DNA from: DATEPR01 sp036491115
Lineage (GTDB): Bacteria > Actinomycetota > Actinomycetes > Mycobacteriales > Pseudonocardiaceae
Direction: 5' to 3'
DNA: 64,000 bases
Assembly (NCBI GenBank): GCA_036491115.1
Contig: DASXCQ010000100.1
Location: 1-64,000, forward strand
Shown: positions 1-10,282 of the stretch, piece by piece
How the letters are laid out: the number at the start of each line of letters is the position of its first letter
Numbering within the stretch: the stretch's first letter is position 1
Position numbers and translations under genes: made by a program
Notes under the pieces: generated by a model
Database searches by the model: none
The model's input: the letters and a program-made list of their open reading frames with translations, nothing else
What the model was told of the DNA's origin: nothing

Positions 1-143
1 ACGTCTGGGGCCCGGCCTACGCCACGGAGTCCCACTACCTACGCGTCTACCTGGCCCAGCTGCGCCGCAAGCTGGAACGCGAACCGGCCCACCCCAAGCA
101 CCTGCTCACCGAACCCGGCATGGGCTACCGCTTCGAGATCTAG
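1..143 (+). CDS. kdpE: KdpE-like response regulator, C-terminal fragment
   Basis: Only the last 46 codons are present; the reading frame begins at base 3 and ends at a TAG. The fragment is the end of an OmpR-type winged-helix DNA-binding domain. It shows the recognition-helix region (ESHYLRVYLAQLRRKL), a Pro-Ala-His-Pro-Lys wing and the closing GMGYRFEI strand typical of KdpE. KdpE acts with the sensor kinase KdpD to switch on the Kdp high-affinity potassium ATPase genes. The receiver domain and any kdpD gene lie outside the window, so the KdpE assignment rather than another OmpR-type regulator is likely but not proven. Its stop overlaps the stop of the convergent neighbour (CTAG). Confidence 0.75.
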   Translation, partial: VWGPAYATESHYLRVYLAQLRRKLEREPAHPKHLLTEPGMGYRFEI

Positions 144-616
144 CTGGCCAGCGATGAGGGCGGTGGCGAGGACGGCGGCGGCGAAGACGAAGGCGGTACC
201 GAGGACGACGGCGGTACCGAGGACGGCGGCTTATGGGTCGTTGTTGGCCGTGGCGGGGCTGGCGGGCGGTGCGTTGTCGTCGTGGTAGTCGGCTGGGGCC
301 GGAACGTGAAGTGGTGCGTCGTCGTCGGCGCCGGTGTCGTGGTCGGCTTCGGCGTCGTGGTAGTCGGCCGGGTCGTCGTCGTGGTGTCGCTCGGGGCCAG
401 GTTGATCGGGGCGCCGCCCGTGTTGCCCTGCGGCTGGACCACCGGGTTCTGCTGTGGCGGCGGGCTGGCGGCGGGTGTCGCGGAGACCGTGGCGACGGTG
501 GCCAGGACGGTCGCGAGCACGACCCCGGATCCGGCCAGGATGACCAGCGATCGGCGTCTGGAGGTGTCGTCGCCGGGCGGCACGATCTCCTCGGGCCCCT
601 CGATGGGTTCAGTCAC
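140..616 (-). CDS. Membrane-anchored Thr/Ser/Pro-rich protein
   Basis: A 158-residue protein of unknown function. An N-terminal cytoplasmic stretch of about 22 residues (acidic, then RRR) is followed by one hydrophobic segment at about 24-46 that should be a membrane anchor. The rest is a low-complexity extracytoplasmic tail: runs of Thr with Pro at about 78-128, then repeated PPSSS units to the end. Such tails are usually wall-spanning stalks and are often O-mannosylated in actinobacteria (inference). The GTG start at 616 has an AGGAGA Shine-Dalgarno about 7 nt upstream. It lies 67 bp downstream of the CAP-domain gene on the same strand, which has a similar Thr-rich linker, so the two may be co-transcribed. 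The repeats make the composition unreliable for homology searches. Confidence 0.7.
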   Translation of the reverse strand: MTEPIEGPEEIVPPGDDTSRRRSLVILAGSGVVLATVLATVATVSATPAASPPPQQNPVVQPQGNTGGAPINLAPSDTTTTTRPTTTTPKPTTTPAPTTTHHFTFRPQPTTTTTTHRPPAPPRPTTTHKPPSSVPPSSSVPPSSSPPPSSPPPSSLAS

Positions 617-683
617 AGCACTCTCTCCTGGGGTGACACTCGGGGTGGCGAGCGAGGTGCCAGTCTGCCTTACTCGTTGTTGA

Positions 684-1409
684 TCAGTAACCGAAGTCCT
701 GGGTCCAGTACCGGCCGTTGGTGTTCAGGCCGATCCCGATCGCGGTGAACTGGCAGTTCAGGATGTTGGCCCGGTGGCCGGACGAGTTCATCCAGTCCGT
801 CATCACCTGCTGGGCGCTGGTCTGGCCCTCCGCGATGTTCTCGCCGCCCGGCGTGGGGTAGCCGGCGGCCTTCTCCCGGGCGTCGAACGTCACGCCGGAC
901 GGCGTGGTGTGGTCGAAGTAGTGGTTGGCCGACATGTCGTCGCTGTGCCCCTGCGCCGCCTCGGTCAGCCGGGCGTCGTTCTTCAGGGCCGCGCAGCCTG
1001 CCTGCGCCCTGGCCTGGTTGACCAGTGTGAACACCTGGTCCTGCTGGGTGGCCGCCGGAGTCGTCGTGGGTGCCGTGGTGGTGTGGGTCGGCGGCCGTGC
1101 CGTGGTGGTGGTGCGGGGTGCCGTGGTCGTGGTCCTGCTGGTGGGTCTCGCGGTGGTGCGGTGGGATCTCTCGTGGTCGATGGTGCCGCTGAGGGCCTCG
1201 TGGACACCGGCCGGCGGGGTCGTGGTCACGACCAGTCCTGCCGGTTCGAAATCGGCCGTGTCGGCGAGTACGCCGCCACCCGGGGATAACGCAGTGGCAA
1301 AAGCCATGCCACCCACGGTGACGGCGCCCAGTAATGCCGCGACCAGTGTCACCCGGACGGACGCGTTATCGCGCCGTGATCCGCTCACGGTCGGGCACCG
1401 TACCACCAT
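684..1409 (-). CDS. Secreted CAP/SCP-domain protein (YkwD-like)
   Basis: 241 residues. The N-terminus has a basic stretch (SRRDNASVR) and a hydrophobic segment at about 20-40, a signal peptide or anchor. A Thr/Pro/Arg-rich linker at about 80-120 follows, then a C-terminal CAP domain of about 120 residues. CAP hallmarks are visible: VNQARAQAGC, AAQGHSDDM and HYFDHT near its start, GENIAEG in the middle, and SGHRANILN with IGIGLN near the end. Family members are extracytoplasmic and their enzymatic role in bacteria is unsettled. The frame stays open upstream for another 151 codons, but that stretch is the antisense of the acylphosphatase gene, so the ATG at 1409 was chosen. Confidence 0.85.
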   Translation of the reverse strand: MVVRCPTVSGSRRDNASVRVTLVAALLGAVTVGGMAFATALSPGGGVLADTADFEPAGLVVTTTPPAGVHEALSGTIDHERSHRTTARPTSRTTTTAPRTTTTARPPTHTTTAPTTTPAATQQDQVFTLVNQARAQAGCAALKNDARLTEAAQGHSDDMSANHYFDHTTPSGVTFDAREKAAGYPTPGGENIAEGQTSAQQVMTDWMNSSGHRANILNCQFTAIGIGLNTNGRYWTQDFGY

Positions 1410-1468
1410 CGGGGTGCCACCGACCGGGCGAGAAATGGACGGTTTCGGTGACCGGGCAGGATGGTGCG

Positions 1469-1744
1469 GTGACACCGCACGTGCGCCTGACGGCCTGGGT
1501 GCACGGCTCCGTGCAAGGGGTGGGGTTCCGCTGGTGGACCCGCGCCCACGCACTGGAGCTGGGCCTGGTCGGCAGCGCGGCCAATCTGGCCGACGGCCGC
1601 GTCGAGGTCGTCGCCGAAGGGCCGAAGGGCGCCTGTGAGAGTCTGTTGACTCTGCTCCGCTCGCCGGGCACCCCCGGCAGGGTGACCACCGTGGTGGAGC
1701 GCTGGGGTGAGCCGCGGGGTCTGGCTGGGTTTCGGGAGCGGTGA
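1469..1744 (+). CDS. acyP: Acylphosphatase
   Basis: A 91-residue enzyme that hydrolyses the carboxyl-phosphate bond of acylphosphates in the cytoplasm. The sequence has the signature GSVQGVGFRWW with the catalytic Arg, and the downstream SAANLADGRVEV stretch that supplies the catalytic Asn; length is typical for the family. The frame is open further upstream, but a GTG at 1469 places the first residues (VTPHVRLTAWV) directly before the first beta strand; an in-frame GTG at 1448 is the alternative. It precedes smc by 112 bp on the same strand, an order common in actinobacteria. Confidence 0.88.
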   Translation: MTPHVRLTAWVHGSVQGVGFRWWTRAHALELGLVGSAANLADGRVEVVAEGPKGACESLLTLLRSPGTPGRVTTVVERWGEPRGLAGFRER

Positions 1745-1856
1745 CGGGGTACCCACGCAGCTGGGTTCGGCGTGACGAAGCGCGTCGCCTCCCACTGTTG
1801 ACCTGGTCGGACCGGTACCCTCGATCGGACGGATTGCTGGGAGGGGCCACACGCGT

Positions 1857-4800
1857 ATGCACCTGAAAAGCCTGACGCTGAAGGGCTTCAAGTCCTTCGC
1901 CTCGGCTACCACGCTGCGCTTCGAACCCGGCATCACCTGCGTGGTAGGTCCGAATGGTTCCGGCAAGTCCAACGTCCTGGACGCGCTGTCCTGGGTGATG
2001 GGCGAGCAGGGCGCCAAGGCGCTGCGCGGCGGCAAGATGGAGGACGTCATCTTCGCCGGCACCGCCGGCCGGGCGCCCCTGGGCCGCGCCGAGGTGACGC
2101 TGACCATCGACAACTCCGACGGCGCGCTGCCCATCGACTACACCGAGGTCTCCATCACCCGGCGGATGTTCCGGGACGGCGCCAGCGAGTACGAGATCAA
2201 CGGCTCACAGTGCCGCCTGATGGACGTGCAGGAACTGCTGTCCGACTCGGGCATCGGCCGCGAGATGCACGTCATCGTCGGCCAGGGCCAGCTCGGCGCG
2301 ATCCTGGAGTCGAAGCCGGAGGGTCGGCGGGCGTTCATCGAGGAGGCCGCGGGCGTCCTGAAGCACCGCAAGCGCAAGGAGAAGGCGCTGCGGAAGCTGG
2401 ACGCGATGCAGGCCAACCTGACCCGGTTGACCGACCTGACCGGCGAACTGCGCCGCCAGCTCAAGCCACTGGGCAAGCAGGCCGAGATCGCCTGCAAGGC
2501 CCAGGCGGTGCAGGCAGAACTGCGTGACGCCCGGCTGCGCCTGTACGCGGCCGACCTGGTCGTCCAGCGGGACGGCCTGGCCAGGGACGAGGCCGACGAG
2601 TCGGCCGCCCGCGCCCGGCGTGCCGAGGTCGAGCAGGCCATGCAGTACGCCCAGGCCGAGCAGAACGAGCTGGAGGAGCTGCTCGCCGCCGACGAGCCCA
2701 AGCTGACCGCCGCCGCCGACACCTGGTACCGCCTGTCCGCGCTGGAGGAACGGCTGCGCGGCACGGTTCGGCTGGCCGAGGAGCGGGCCAGGCACCTGTC
2801 CGCCGAGGTCAGCGCCCCGCAGGGCGGCCGCGACCCGGAAACGCTGGAGGCAGAGGCCGAAGCGGCCGCCGTCCGCGAGGCCGAACTGCTCGCCGAGGTG
2901 GACGAGGCCCGCTACCTGCTGGCCGAGGCCACCGAGCGCCGCTCGGTCCTGGAACAGCGGGTCACCGCCGCCGAGAAGGCCCACCTGGCCGCCGTGCGGG
3001 CCGTCGCCGACCGCCGCGAGGGCCTGGCCCGGCTGGCCGGTCAGGTCGAGGCGTTGCGCAGCAAGACCAACGCCACCGGCGAGGAGATCGAGCGGCTGTC
3101 CGCCGTGCTGGCCGAGGCGGGCGAGCGCGCCGAGCAGGCGGGCCACGAGCTGGCCGAGGCCCAGCAGGTCGCGGGCGGCGAGGAGTCCGACGACGCCGAA
3201 CTGGTGGAGCGTCACCAGCAGGTGGTGCGGGCCGGCGAGGTCGCGACGGCCAGGGTGGACGAACTGGCCAGGGCGGAACGCCGGGCGGAGCAGGACATCG
3301 CGTCCTGGAAGGCCAGGGTGGACGCCCTGTCCATCGGCCTGACCAGGAAGGACGGCGCCGGCGCATTGCTCGCCGCCGGTGACCGGCTGCCCGGTCTGCT
3401 CGGCTCGGTCGCCGCGCTGCTCACCGTCGAGCCGGGCGCCGAGGTGGCACTGGCCGCCGCGCTCGGCCAGGTCGCCGACGCGGTCGCGGTGGCCAGCGGC
3501 GACGACGCGGTCGCCGCACTGGAGCTGTTGCGCGGCAACGACTCCGGTCGGGCCGGCCTGCTCGTCGGCGGTGCCGCCGCCGGCTCCGACCGGCACGACT
3601 GGCCCGCGCTGCCCGGCGGCGCCCGCTGGGCCGTCGACCTGGTACGGGCCCCGGATTCGCTCCGCCCGGCGGTGGCCAGGGCGCTGGACCGGATGGCCGT
3701 GGTGGCCGACCTGCCGGCGGCCCGCGGCCTGGTGGCCGCGCATCCGGACGTGCGCGCGGTGACCACCGACGGCGACCTGCTGGGCGCGGACTGGGCATTC
3801 GGCGGTTCCGGCCGCAGCCAGAGCACGATCGAGGTGCAGGCCGCGGTCGACGAGGCCAGGGAGAAGCTGTCCGCGGCCGAACAGGCCCTGGCCAACGCCA
3901 CGGGTGCGCTGGCCGGCGCCAAGGCCGAGCAGGGGGCCAGACGGGACGAGGTCGGCCAGGCCAAAGACCTGCTCACCGAGGCCAAGGTCCGCAAGGCCCG
4001 GTCCACCGAGCGGCTCACCCGGCTGCGCCAGGCCGCCACTTCGGCCACCGCCGAGGTGGAGCGGGCCCGTGCCCAGCGCGCCAAGGTGGAACAGGCCCGC
4101 GAGGCCGGCACCGTCACGCTCGCCGAGCTGGAGGAGCGGCTGGTCGCCGCACAGGCCGAGTCGGTCGACGAGGAACCGGACACCAGCGAACGCGATCGGG
4201 CCGCCGTCGAACTGACCATGGCCCGCCAGCACGAGGTCGACGCCCGGCTGACCCTGCGCACCTCGGAGGAGCGGGCCAGGTCGCTGCAGGGCAAGGCCGA
4301 GGGGCTGCGCCGAGCGGCCAGGGCAGAACGGGACGCCAGGGAACGTGCCACCCGCGCTCGTGCGGCTCGGGCCAGGGGCGCGGCGGTCGCCGGTGCCGTG
4401 GTCCGTGGCGGCAAGGTCGCGCTGGAGCGGATCGCGCTGTCGCTGCGGCTGGCCGCGCAGCAGCGGGACGTGGCGCAGGCGGCCAAGGCCGGTCGGGAAG
4501 CCGGCCTGACCCAGGTCCGCGGCCGGGTCCGCGAGCTGTCCACCGAGCTGGAGAAGCTGGTCGACGCCGTGCACCGGGACGAGGTGCTGCGTGCCGAGCA
4601 GCGGCTGCGGCTGGAGCAGCTGGAAGCCAAGATCGCCGACGACTTCGGCATCGGTCTCGCCGACCTGGTCGCCGAGTACGGCCCGGACTGCCCGGTGCCG
4701 CCCAGCCCGCTGGAGATGGTCGAGTACGAGGCGGCCAAGGAGCGGGGCGAGACGGTGACCGCGCCCCAGCCGTCCCCGTTCGACCGTGACACCCAGGCCC

Positions 4801-5651
4801 GCCGCGCCAAGCGCGCCGAACGCGACCTGGCGACGCTGGGCAAGGTGAACCCGCTGGCGCTGGAGGAGTTCGCCGCGCTCGAGGAGCGCTACAAGTTCCT
4901 GTCCACCCAGCTGGAGGACCTGAAGGAGACCCGGCGCGGCCTGCTCACCGTGGTGAAGGAGGTGGACGACAAGATCCTGGAGGTCTTCACATCCGCCTAC
5001 ACCGACGTGGCCAGGGAGTTCGCGATCGTCTTCAGCACGTTGTTCCCCGGCGGCGAGGGCAGGCTGGTGCTCACCGAGCCGGACGACCCGCTGACCACCG
5101 GCGTCGACGTCGAGGCGCGCCCGCCGGGTAAGAAGGTCAAGCGGCTGTCGCTGCTGTCCGGCGGCGAGAAGTCGCTGGTCGCGGTGGCCATGCTGGTCGC
5201 GATCTTCCGCGCCCGCCCGTCGCCGTTCTACGTGATGGACGAGGTCGAGGCGGCGCTGGACGACACCAACCTGCACCGGTTGCTGGGCCTGATGGACCAG
5301 CTGCGCGCCACATCGCAGCTGCTCATCATCACGCACCAGAAGCCGACCATGGAACTGGCGGACGCGCTCTACGGCGTCAGCATGCGCGGCGACGGCATCA
5401 GCCAGGTCATCTCGCAACGCCTGCGCGGCAAGAACGAACCCCGGCCACCGGTGCCCCAGATGGACGACATCATCACCACCCCGCCGCCCACGAAGCTCGA
5501 CCAGACACCGCCCATCGAGCTCGACCAGGCGCCGGCCGCCGAGCCGGAACAGACGCCACCCGCTGAGTCGGAACAGGCACGGCCCGCCGAGTCGGAACAG
5601 ACGCCGGCCGCTGAGTCGGTGCAGACGTCACTGGGTGCCGCGACGAGCTGA
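1857..5651 (+). CDS. smc: Chromosome partition protein SMC
   Basis: 1264 residues, cytoplasmic, the ATPase of the condensin-like complex with ScpA and ScpB that compacts and segregates the chromosome. Domains in order: N-terminal ATPase half with Walker A GPNGSGKSN at 31-39; coiled coil from about 165 rich in Ala/Glu/Arg; globular hinge at about 500-650 around the GLLGSVAALL segment; second coiled coil; C-terminal ATPase half with ABC signature LSGGEKSL and Walker B YVMDEVEAALDD. After residue about 1190 there is an unusual Pro/Glu/Gln-rich tail made of 8-residue repeats (annotated separately). The ATG at 1857 gives the canonical MHLKSLTLKGFKSF start and is preceded by GGGAGGGG. Confidence 0.97.
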   Translation: MHLKSLTLKGFKSFASATTLRFEPGITCVVGPNGSGKSNVLDALSWVMGEQGAKALRGGKMEDVIFAGTAGRAPLGRAEVTLTIDNSDGALPIDYTEVSITRRMFRDGASEYEINGSQCRLMDVQELLSDSGIGREMHVIVGQGQLGAILESKPEGRRAFIEEAAGVLKHRKRKEKALRKLDAMQANLTRLTDLTGELRRQLKPLGKQAEIACKAQAVQAELRDARLRLYAADLVVQRDGLARDEADESAARARRAEVEQAMQYAQAEQNELEELLAADEPKLTAAADTWYRLSALEERLRGTVRLAEERARHLSAEVSAPQGGRDPETLEAEAEAAAVREAELLAEVDEARYLLAEATERRSVLEQRVTAAEKAHLAAVRAVADRREGLARLAGQVEALRSKTNATGEEIERLSAVLAEAGERAEQAGHELAEAQQVAGGEESDDAELVERHQQVVRAGEVATARVDELARAERRAEQDIASWKARVDALSIGLTRKDGAGALLAAGDRLPGLLGSVAALLTVEPGAEVALAAALGQVADAVAVASGDDAVAALELLRGNDSGRAGLLVGGAAAGSDRHDWPALPGGARWAVDLVRAPDSLRPAVARALDRMAVVADLPAARGLVAAHPDVRAVTTDGDLLGADWAFGGSGRSQSTIEVQAAVDEAREKLSAAEQALANATGALAGAKAEQGARRDEVGQAKDLLTEAKVRKARSTERLTRLRQAATSATAEVERARAQRAKVEQAREAGTVTLAELEERLVAAQAESVDEEPDTSERDRAAVELTMARQHEVDARLTLRTSEERARSLQGKAEGLRRAARAERDARERATRARAARARGAAVAGAVVRGGKVALERIALSLRLAAQQRDVAQAAKAGREAGLTQVRGRVRELSTELEKLVDAVHRDEVLRAEQRLRLEQLEAKIADDFGIGLADLVAEYGPDCPVPPSPLEMVEYEAAKERGETVTAPQPSPFDRDTQARRAKRAERDLATLGKVNPLALEEFAALEERYKFLSTQLEDLKETRRGLLTVVKEVDDKILEVFTSAYTDVAREFAIVFSTLFPGGEGRLVLTEPDDPLTTGVDVEARPPGKKVKRLSLLSGGEKSLVAVAMLVAIFRARPSPFYVMDEVEAALDDTNLHRLLGLMDQLRATSQLLIITHQKPTMELADALYGVSMRGDGISQVISQRLRGKNEPRPPVPQMDDIITTPPPTKLDQTPPIELDQAPAAEPEQTPPAESEQARPAESEQTPAAESVQTSLGAATS
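5496..5630 (+). repeat. 24-bp degenerate tandem repeat in the smc tail
   Basis: Five in-frame 24-bp units (5496-5615) plus a partial sixth encode LDQTPPIE, LDQAPAAE, PEQTPPAE, SEQARPAE, SEQTPAAE and SVQTS. The later units are most alike at DNA level (cgagtcggaacagacgcc is shared), pointing to recent duplication. They sit after the conserved ATPase domain, so length changes would leave the SMC core untouched. Confidence 0.85.
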
Positions 5652-5674
5652 TGCGGGCATCGTCGCGGCACCCA
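5632..5674. terminator. Hairpin between convergent smc and secreted-protein gene
   Basis: A perfect 15-bp inverted repeat (5632-5646 with 5660-5674, core GGTGCCGCGACGA) with a 13-nt loop spans the smc stop codon. It lies between two convergent genes, so it can act as a bidirectional terminator. No T-run follows in either direction, which is common in high-GC actinobacteria. Confidence 0.65.
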
Positions 5675-5696
5675 TCGCCGTGTGGTCTGGGGTGGG

Positions 5697-7016
5697 TCAG
5701 CGGTGTCGTGCGGCGGGGAAGATCGCGTCCACGACCACTCCGTTGTCGTCGGTGACGAGCCGGACCGGGTTCGGTGGCAGGTTGATCACCTTGGCGCAGT
5801 TGAGGTTGGTCAGGGACGCGTCCCAACGCTGGGCCATGAACGTGTAGAGATTGTTCGCGGCCCCGGTGTCCGGTGAGGGTGCGGCGAGGAAGAGCTCCTT
5901 GTCCTGCTGGATCCGCCGGGCGCCGATGATCAGCGTGTCCGCGCAGTAGGTGGCAGCCGACCCGGTCCGCCGGTTGAACGGGCCCATGTTGACGCCGGCC
6001 CGGTACAGGTTGGTCTTGGCCAGGCTGAGCCGCCCGTTGTCCAGCGTCATCGGATCGATCTCGGGCACCAGTGCGATCGGCTTGGGTTGCCGGGCGGCGG
6101 CGAACAGTTCGTTCAGCGCCAGTGACGACACCTGGTGACCGGGGTTGGTCAGGTCGGGCGCGTCGAACGTCGAGCAGCCCAGCGCCGGGTCGACGAACCC
6201 GTCCAGCAGCAGGTTGTCACTGCCGTTGACCAGCGTCGTCGAGTCGGGCAGGGCGGCCGCGTTCGCTGTGGTGTCCTGCGCCATGCTGCCGTCGGGCAGC
6301 ACCAGGTAGCTGCTGATGACGTTGTCGCTCTGGTCCTGGTCGATCAGGCCGTAGTCCCGGGTGGTCATGCAGGTCAGGCCGTCCTTACCGGTGCCAAGCG
6401 CCGGGATCTTGATCTGGCCGCGCCGGATCGCGGCGTTGGCCGCCGTGAAGAACCGGGACGCGTCGCAGAACGAGAACTGGCCGAAAATGGAACCGCGGGT
6501 GCCGTTTTCGCAGTTCCCGGTCCGCAGGCTGCCCTGTCGGGAACGCAACGCGAGATTGTCGCCGTTGAAACCGAACCAGAGGCCGACCACGGCATGGGCC
6601 GGGAGCTCGGGCACGATTTCCGGGGCGGCCGGCTGCGCGCCCGCGTCGACCACCAGCGGGCGGTAGACGGAGAGTGCTCCGGTGGCGGTGTTGACGATGG
6701 TGGCCTCGACGAACGCCGACTGTCCGTCGTTCGCCTCGTCGCACGCACCTTTCGTCGGATCGGTGGCCGTGAGCTGGTACGGAGCGGCAAGTCCCTTGGC
6801 GGTCAACGGGTTTGGCGGGACGACAAGGGTGCAGTCCGGGTTCGGGTCGGTGTCTGCGGGCGTGGTGGTGGTGGTCGTCGGCGGGGCAGCCGACGCCGCG
6901 GGTGCGGGTTCGCTGTTGGCGACGGTGATCACCGCCGCGGCGACGGCGGCTGCCACGACCGGAATCAACACCGACGGGCGTAAGAGAGAATGTCGTCCGC
7001 GCGATGTGGCACGCAA
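5697..7016 (-). CDS. Secreted protein of unknown function with Thr-rich linker
   Basis: 439 residues, not recognised. The TTG at 7016 is chosen because AAGGAG lies 6 nt upstream; an ATG at 7046 is in frame but has no such site. The N-terminus has several Arg residues, then a hydrophobic Ala/Val segment at about 18-35, followed by an Ala/Pro/Thr-rich linker containing TTTTTT, the pattern of an exported protein with a wall-crossing spacer. The mature part carries several Cys (for example near DCTLVV, GACDEAN, NCENGTRG, FSFCDA, LTCMTT, GCSTFD, TYCADT, NCAKV), possibly forming disulfides outside the cell. No catalytic motif was seen. It is convergent with smc and lies downstream of recQ on the same strand. 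Confidence 0.75.
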   Translation of the reverse strand: MRATSRGRHSLLRPSVLIPVVAAAVAAAVITVANSEPAPAASAAPPTTTTTTPADTDPNPDCTLVVPPNPLTAKGLAAPYQLTATDPTKGACDEANDGQSAFVEATIVNTATGALSVYRPLVVDAGAQPAAPEIVPELPAHAVVGLWFGFNGDNLALRSRQGSLRTGNCENGTRGSIFGQFSFCDASRFFTAANAAIRRGQIKIPALGTGKDGLTCMTTRDYGLIDQDQSDNVISSYLVLPDGSMAQDTTANAAALPDSTTLVNGSDNLLLDGFVDPALGCSTFDAPDLTNPGHQVSSLALNELFAAARQPKPIALVPEIDPMTLDNGRLSLAKTNLYRAGVNMGPFNRRTGSAATYCADTLIIGARRIQQDKELFLAAPSPDTGAANNLYTFMAQRWDASLTNLNCAKVINLPPNPVRLVTDDNGVVVDAIFPAARHR

Positions 7017-7165
7017 CGGATTCTCCTTTCGGGCAGGCGTCAGCACGGCTGGTGAACGTGTATATCAAGCGAATTTCGGGGTGGTCTCCGTTGAATCACG
7101 GGCACGCTAGCGCTACCCGAACGGAGTAGCGACCCGAAACATCCGCTATGTCCGAGTAATCACGT

Positions 7166-8965
<1,800 letters not shown>

Positions 8966-8971
8966 CGCGCC

Positions 8972-8977
8972 ATCCTA
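8972..8977 (-). promoter_or_regulatory. recQ -10 hexamer TAGGAT, leaderless geometry
   Basis: On the minus strand TAGGAT is followed by 6 nt and then the GTG of recQ. This matches an actinobacterial sigma-A -10 box and would put the transcription start at the start codon. No good -35 was found. Confidence 0.6.
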
Positions 8978-9003
8978 GGGAGCCACACCGTCGCCGACCG
9001 TGC

Positions 9004-9025
9004 CCTTCCACGTGCACGTGGAAGG
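9004..9025. promoter_or_regulatory. Perfect 22-bp palindrome between recQ and ftsY
   Basis: An uninterrupted dyad with half-site CCTTCCACGTG and its exact reverse complement GCACGTGGAAGG sharing the centre. It lies in the 68-bp divergent gap and overlaps the predicted ftsY -10 (9022-9027), so a dimeric repressor bound here would block ftsY and could affect recQ. The protein that binds is unknown. Confidence 0.6.
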
Positions 9026-9027
9026 AT
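9022..9027 (+). promoter_or_regulatory. ftsY candidate -10 (AAGGAT)
   Basis: AAGGAT is followed by exactly 6 nt and the GTG start of ftsY, the same spacing as at recQ, map and the M48 gene. The same bases could also be read as a weak Shine-Dalgarno (GAAGGA), so the assignment is tentative. Confidence 0.4.
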
Positions 9028-9033
9028 GGCCAG

Positions 9034-10257
9034 GTGTCCACAACGACCGTGATCGTCATTGTCGTAGCCGTCGTCGTCGTGCTACTGGTCGTGCTCGGCG
9101 CCGGCCTCTGGCTGCGCCGCAACCAGCGGATCAGACTCGACAAGCAGACGCCCGACCAGCCGAGAACCGGCTACCAGGCCGGCACCGGCATCGCGTTCGC
9201 GCCGGGCGGACAGCGCACCGAACCGGTCACCGAGCCCGCTCCCGAGCCGGTCACCGAACCGGTCCCGGCCCAGACACCCGAGCCGCCCACCGAGGAACTG
9301 CCGGCCCAGCAGCCGACGGCTCCGGTCGAGGAGATCGCGCCGGTCAGCGGTCGGCTGGAGCGGCTGCGCGGGCGCCTGTCCCGGTCCCAGTCCGCGCTGG
9401 GCAGCGGCCTGCTGGGCCTGCTCGGCGCCGGCGACCTGGACGAGGACTCGTGGACCGAGATCGAGGACACCCTGCTGCTCGCCGACCTGGGCGCCCCGAC
9501 CACCACGGAGATCGTGGACCGGCTGCGCGCCGAACTGGCCAGCCGCGGCCTGCGCACCGCCGAGCAGGTCAGGGGACTGCTGCGTGAGGTGCTGGTCGAC
9601 GCACTGCGCCCGGACCTGGACCGCTCGGTCCACGCGCTGCCGCACGAGGACGGCCCCGCGGTGTTGCTGATCGCCGGCGTGAACGGCACGGGCAAGACCA
9701 CCACGGCCGGCAAGCTGGCCAGGGTGCTGGTGGCCGACGGGCGCACGGTCCTGCTCGGTGCCGCGGACACGTTCCGCGCCGCCGCCGCCGACCAACTCCA
9801 GACCTGGGCCGAGCGGGTGGGCGCCGAGGTCGTGCGCGGCAAGGAGGGCGCGGATCCGGCCGCCGTTGCTTTCGACGCGGTGAAAAGGGGTATGGAAAGC
9901 AAGGTGGACACCGTTGTCGTCGACACGGCGGGCCGCCTGCACACCAAGACCGGCCTGATGGACGAACTGGGCAAGGTCAAGCGGGTGGTGGAGAAGCAGG
10001 CCGTGGTGGACGAGGTCCTGCTGGTGCTGGACGCCACCACCGGCCAGAACGGCCTGACCCAGGCCAGGGTGTTCGCCGACATCGTCGACGTCACCGGCAT
10101 CGCGCTGACCAAGCTGGACGGCACCGCCAAAGGCGGCATCGTCTTCCAGGTCCAGCGCGAACTCGGTGTGCCGGTGAAGCTGGTCGGTCTCGGTGAGGGA
10201 CCGGACGATCTCGCCCCCTTCGAACCCGGCGCGTTCGTGGACGCGCTGCTCGGATGA
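9034..10257 (+). CDS. ftsY: Signal recognition particle receptor FtsY
   Basis: 407 residues. The membrane-associated GTPase that docks Ffh-bound ribosomes at the SecYEG translocon. The GTG at 9034 starts a hydrophobic anchor at about 4-25 (IVIVVAVVVVLLVVLGAGL), a feature of actinobacterial FtsY. An acidic Pro/Glu/Thr linker follows at about 50-105, then the N domain and the GTPase G domain with GVNGTGKTTTAGKLA (G1), VDTAGRLHTK (G3) and LTKLDGTAKGG (G4/G5 region). The frame is open upstream but that part is antisense to recQ. The Ffh partner is encoded 6 kb downstream. Confidence 0.96.
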   Translation: MSTTTVIVIVVAVVVVLLVVLGAGLWLRRNQRIRLDKQTPDQPRTGYQAGTGIAFAPGGQRTEPVTEPAPEPVTEPVPAQTPEPPTEELPAQQPTAPVEEIAPVSGRLERLRGRLSRSQSALGSGLLGLLGAGDLDEDSWTEIEDTLLLADLGAPTTTEIVDRLRAELASRGLRTAEQVRGLLREVLVDALRPDLDRSVHALPHEDGPAVLLIAGVNGTGKTTTAGKLARVLVADGRTVLLGAADTFRAAAADQLQTWAERVGAEVVRGKEGADPAAVAFDAVKRGMESKVDTVVVDTAGRLHTKTGLMDELGKVKRVVEKQAVVDEVLLVLDATTGQNGLTQARVFADIVDVTGIALTKLDGTAKGGIVFQVQRELGVPVKLVGLGEGPDDLAPFEPGAFVDALLG

Positions 10258-10282
10258 CGCTCCAGGTTGGGAGTATTCGCAC

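Noticed and set aside
2205..5417. 1070-codon open frame antisense to smc
   Set aside because: Composition is the mirror of the Ala/Glu/Arg coiled coil; no family resemblance. In high-GC genes the antisense frame is often open.
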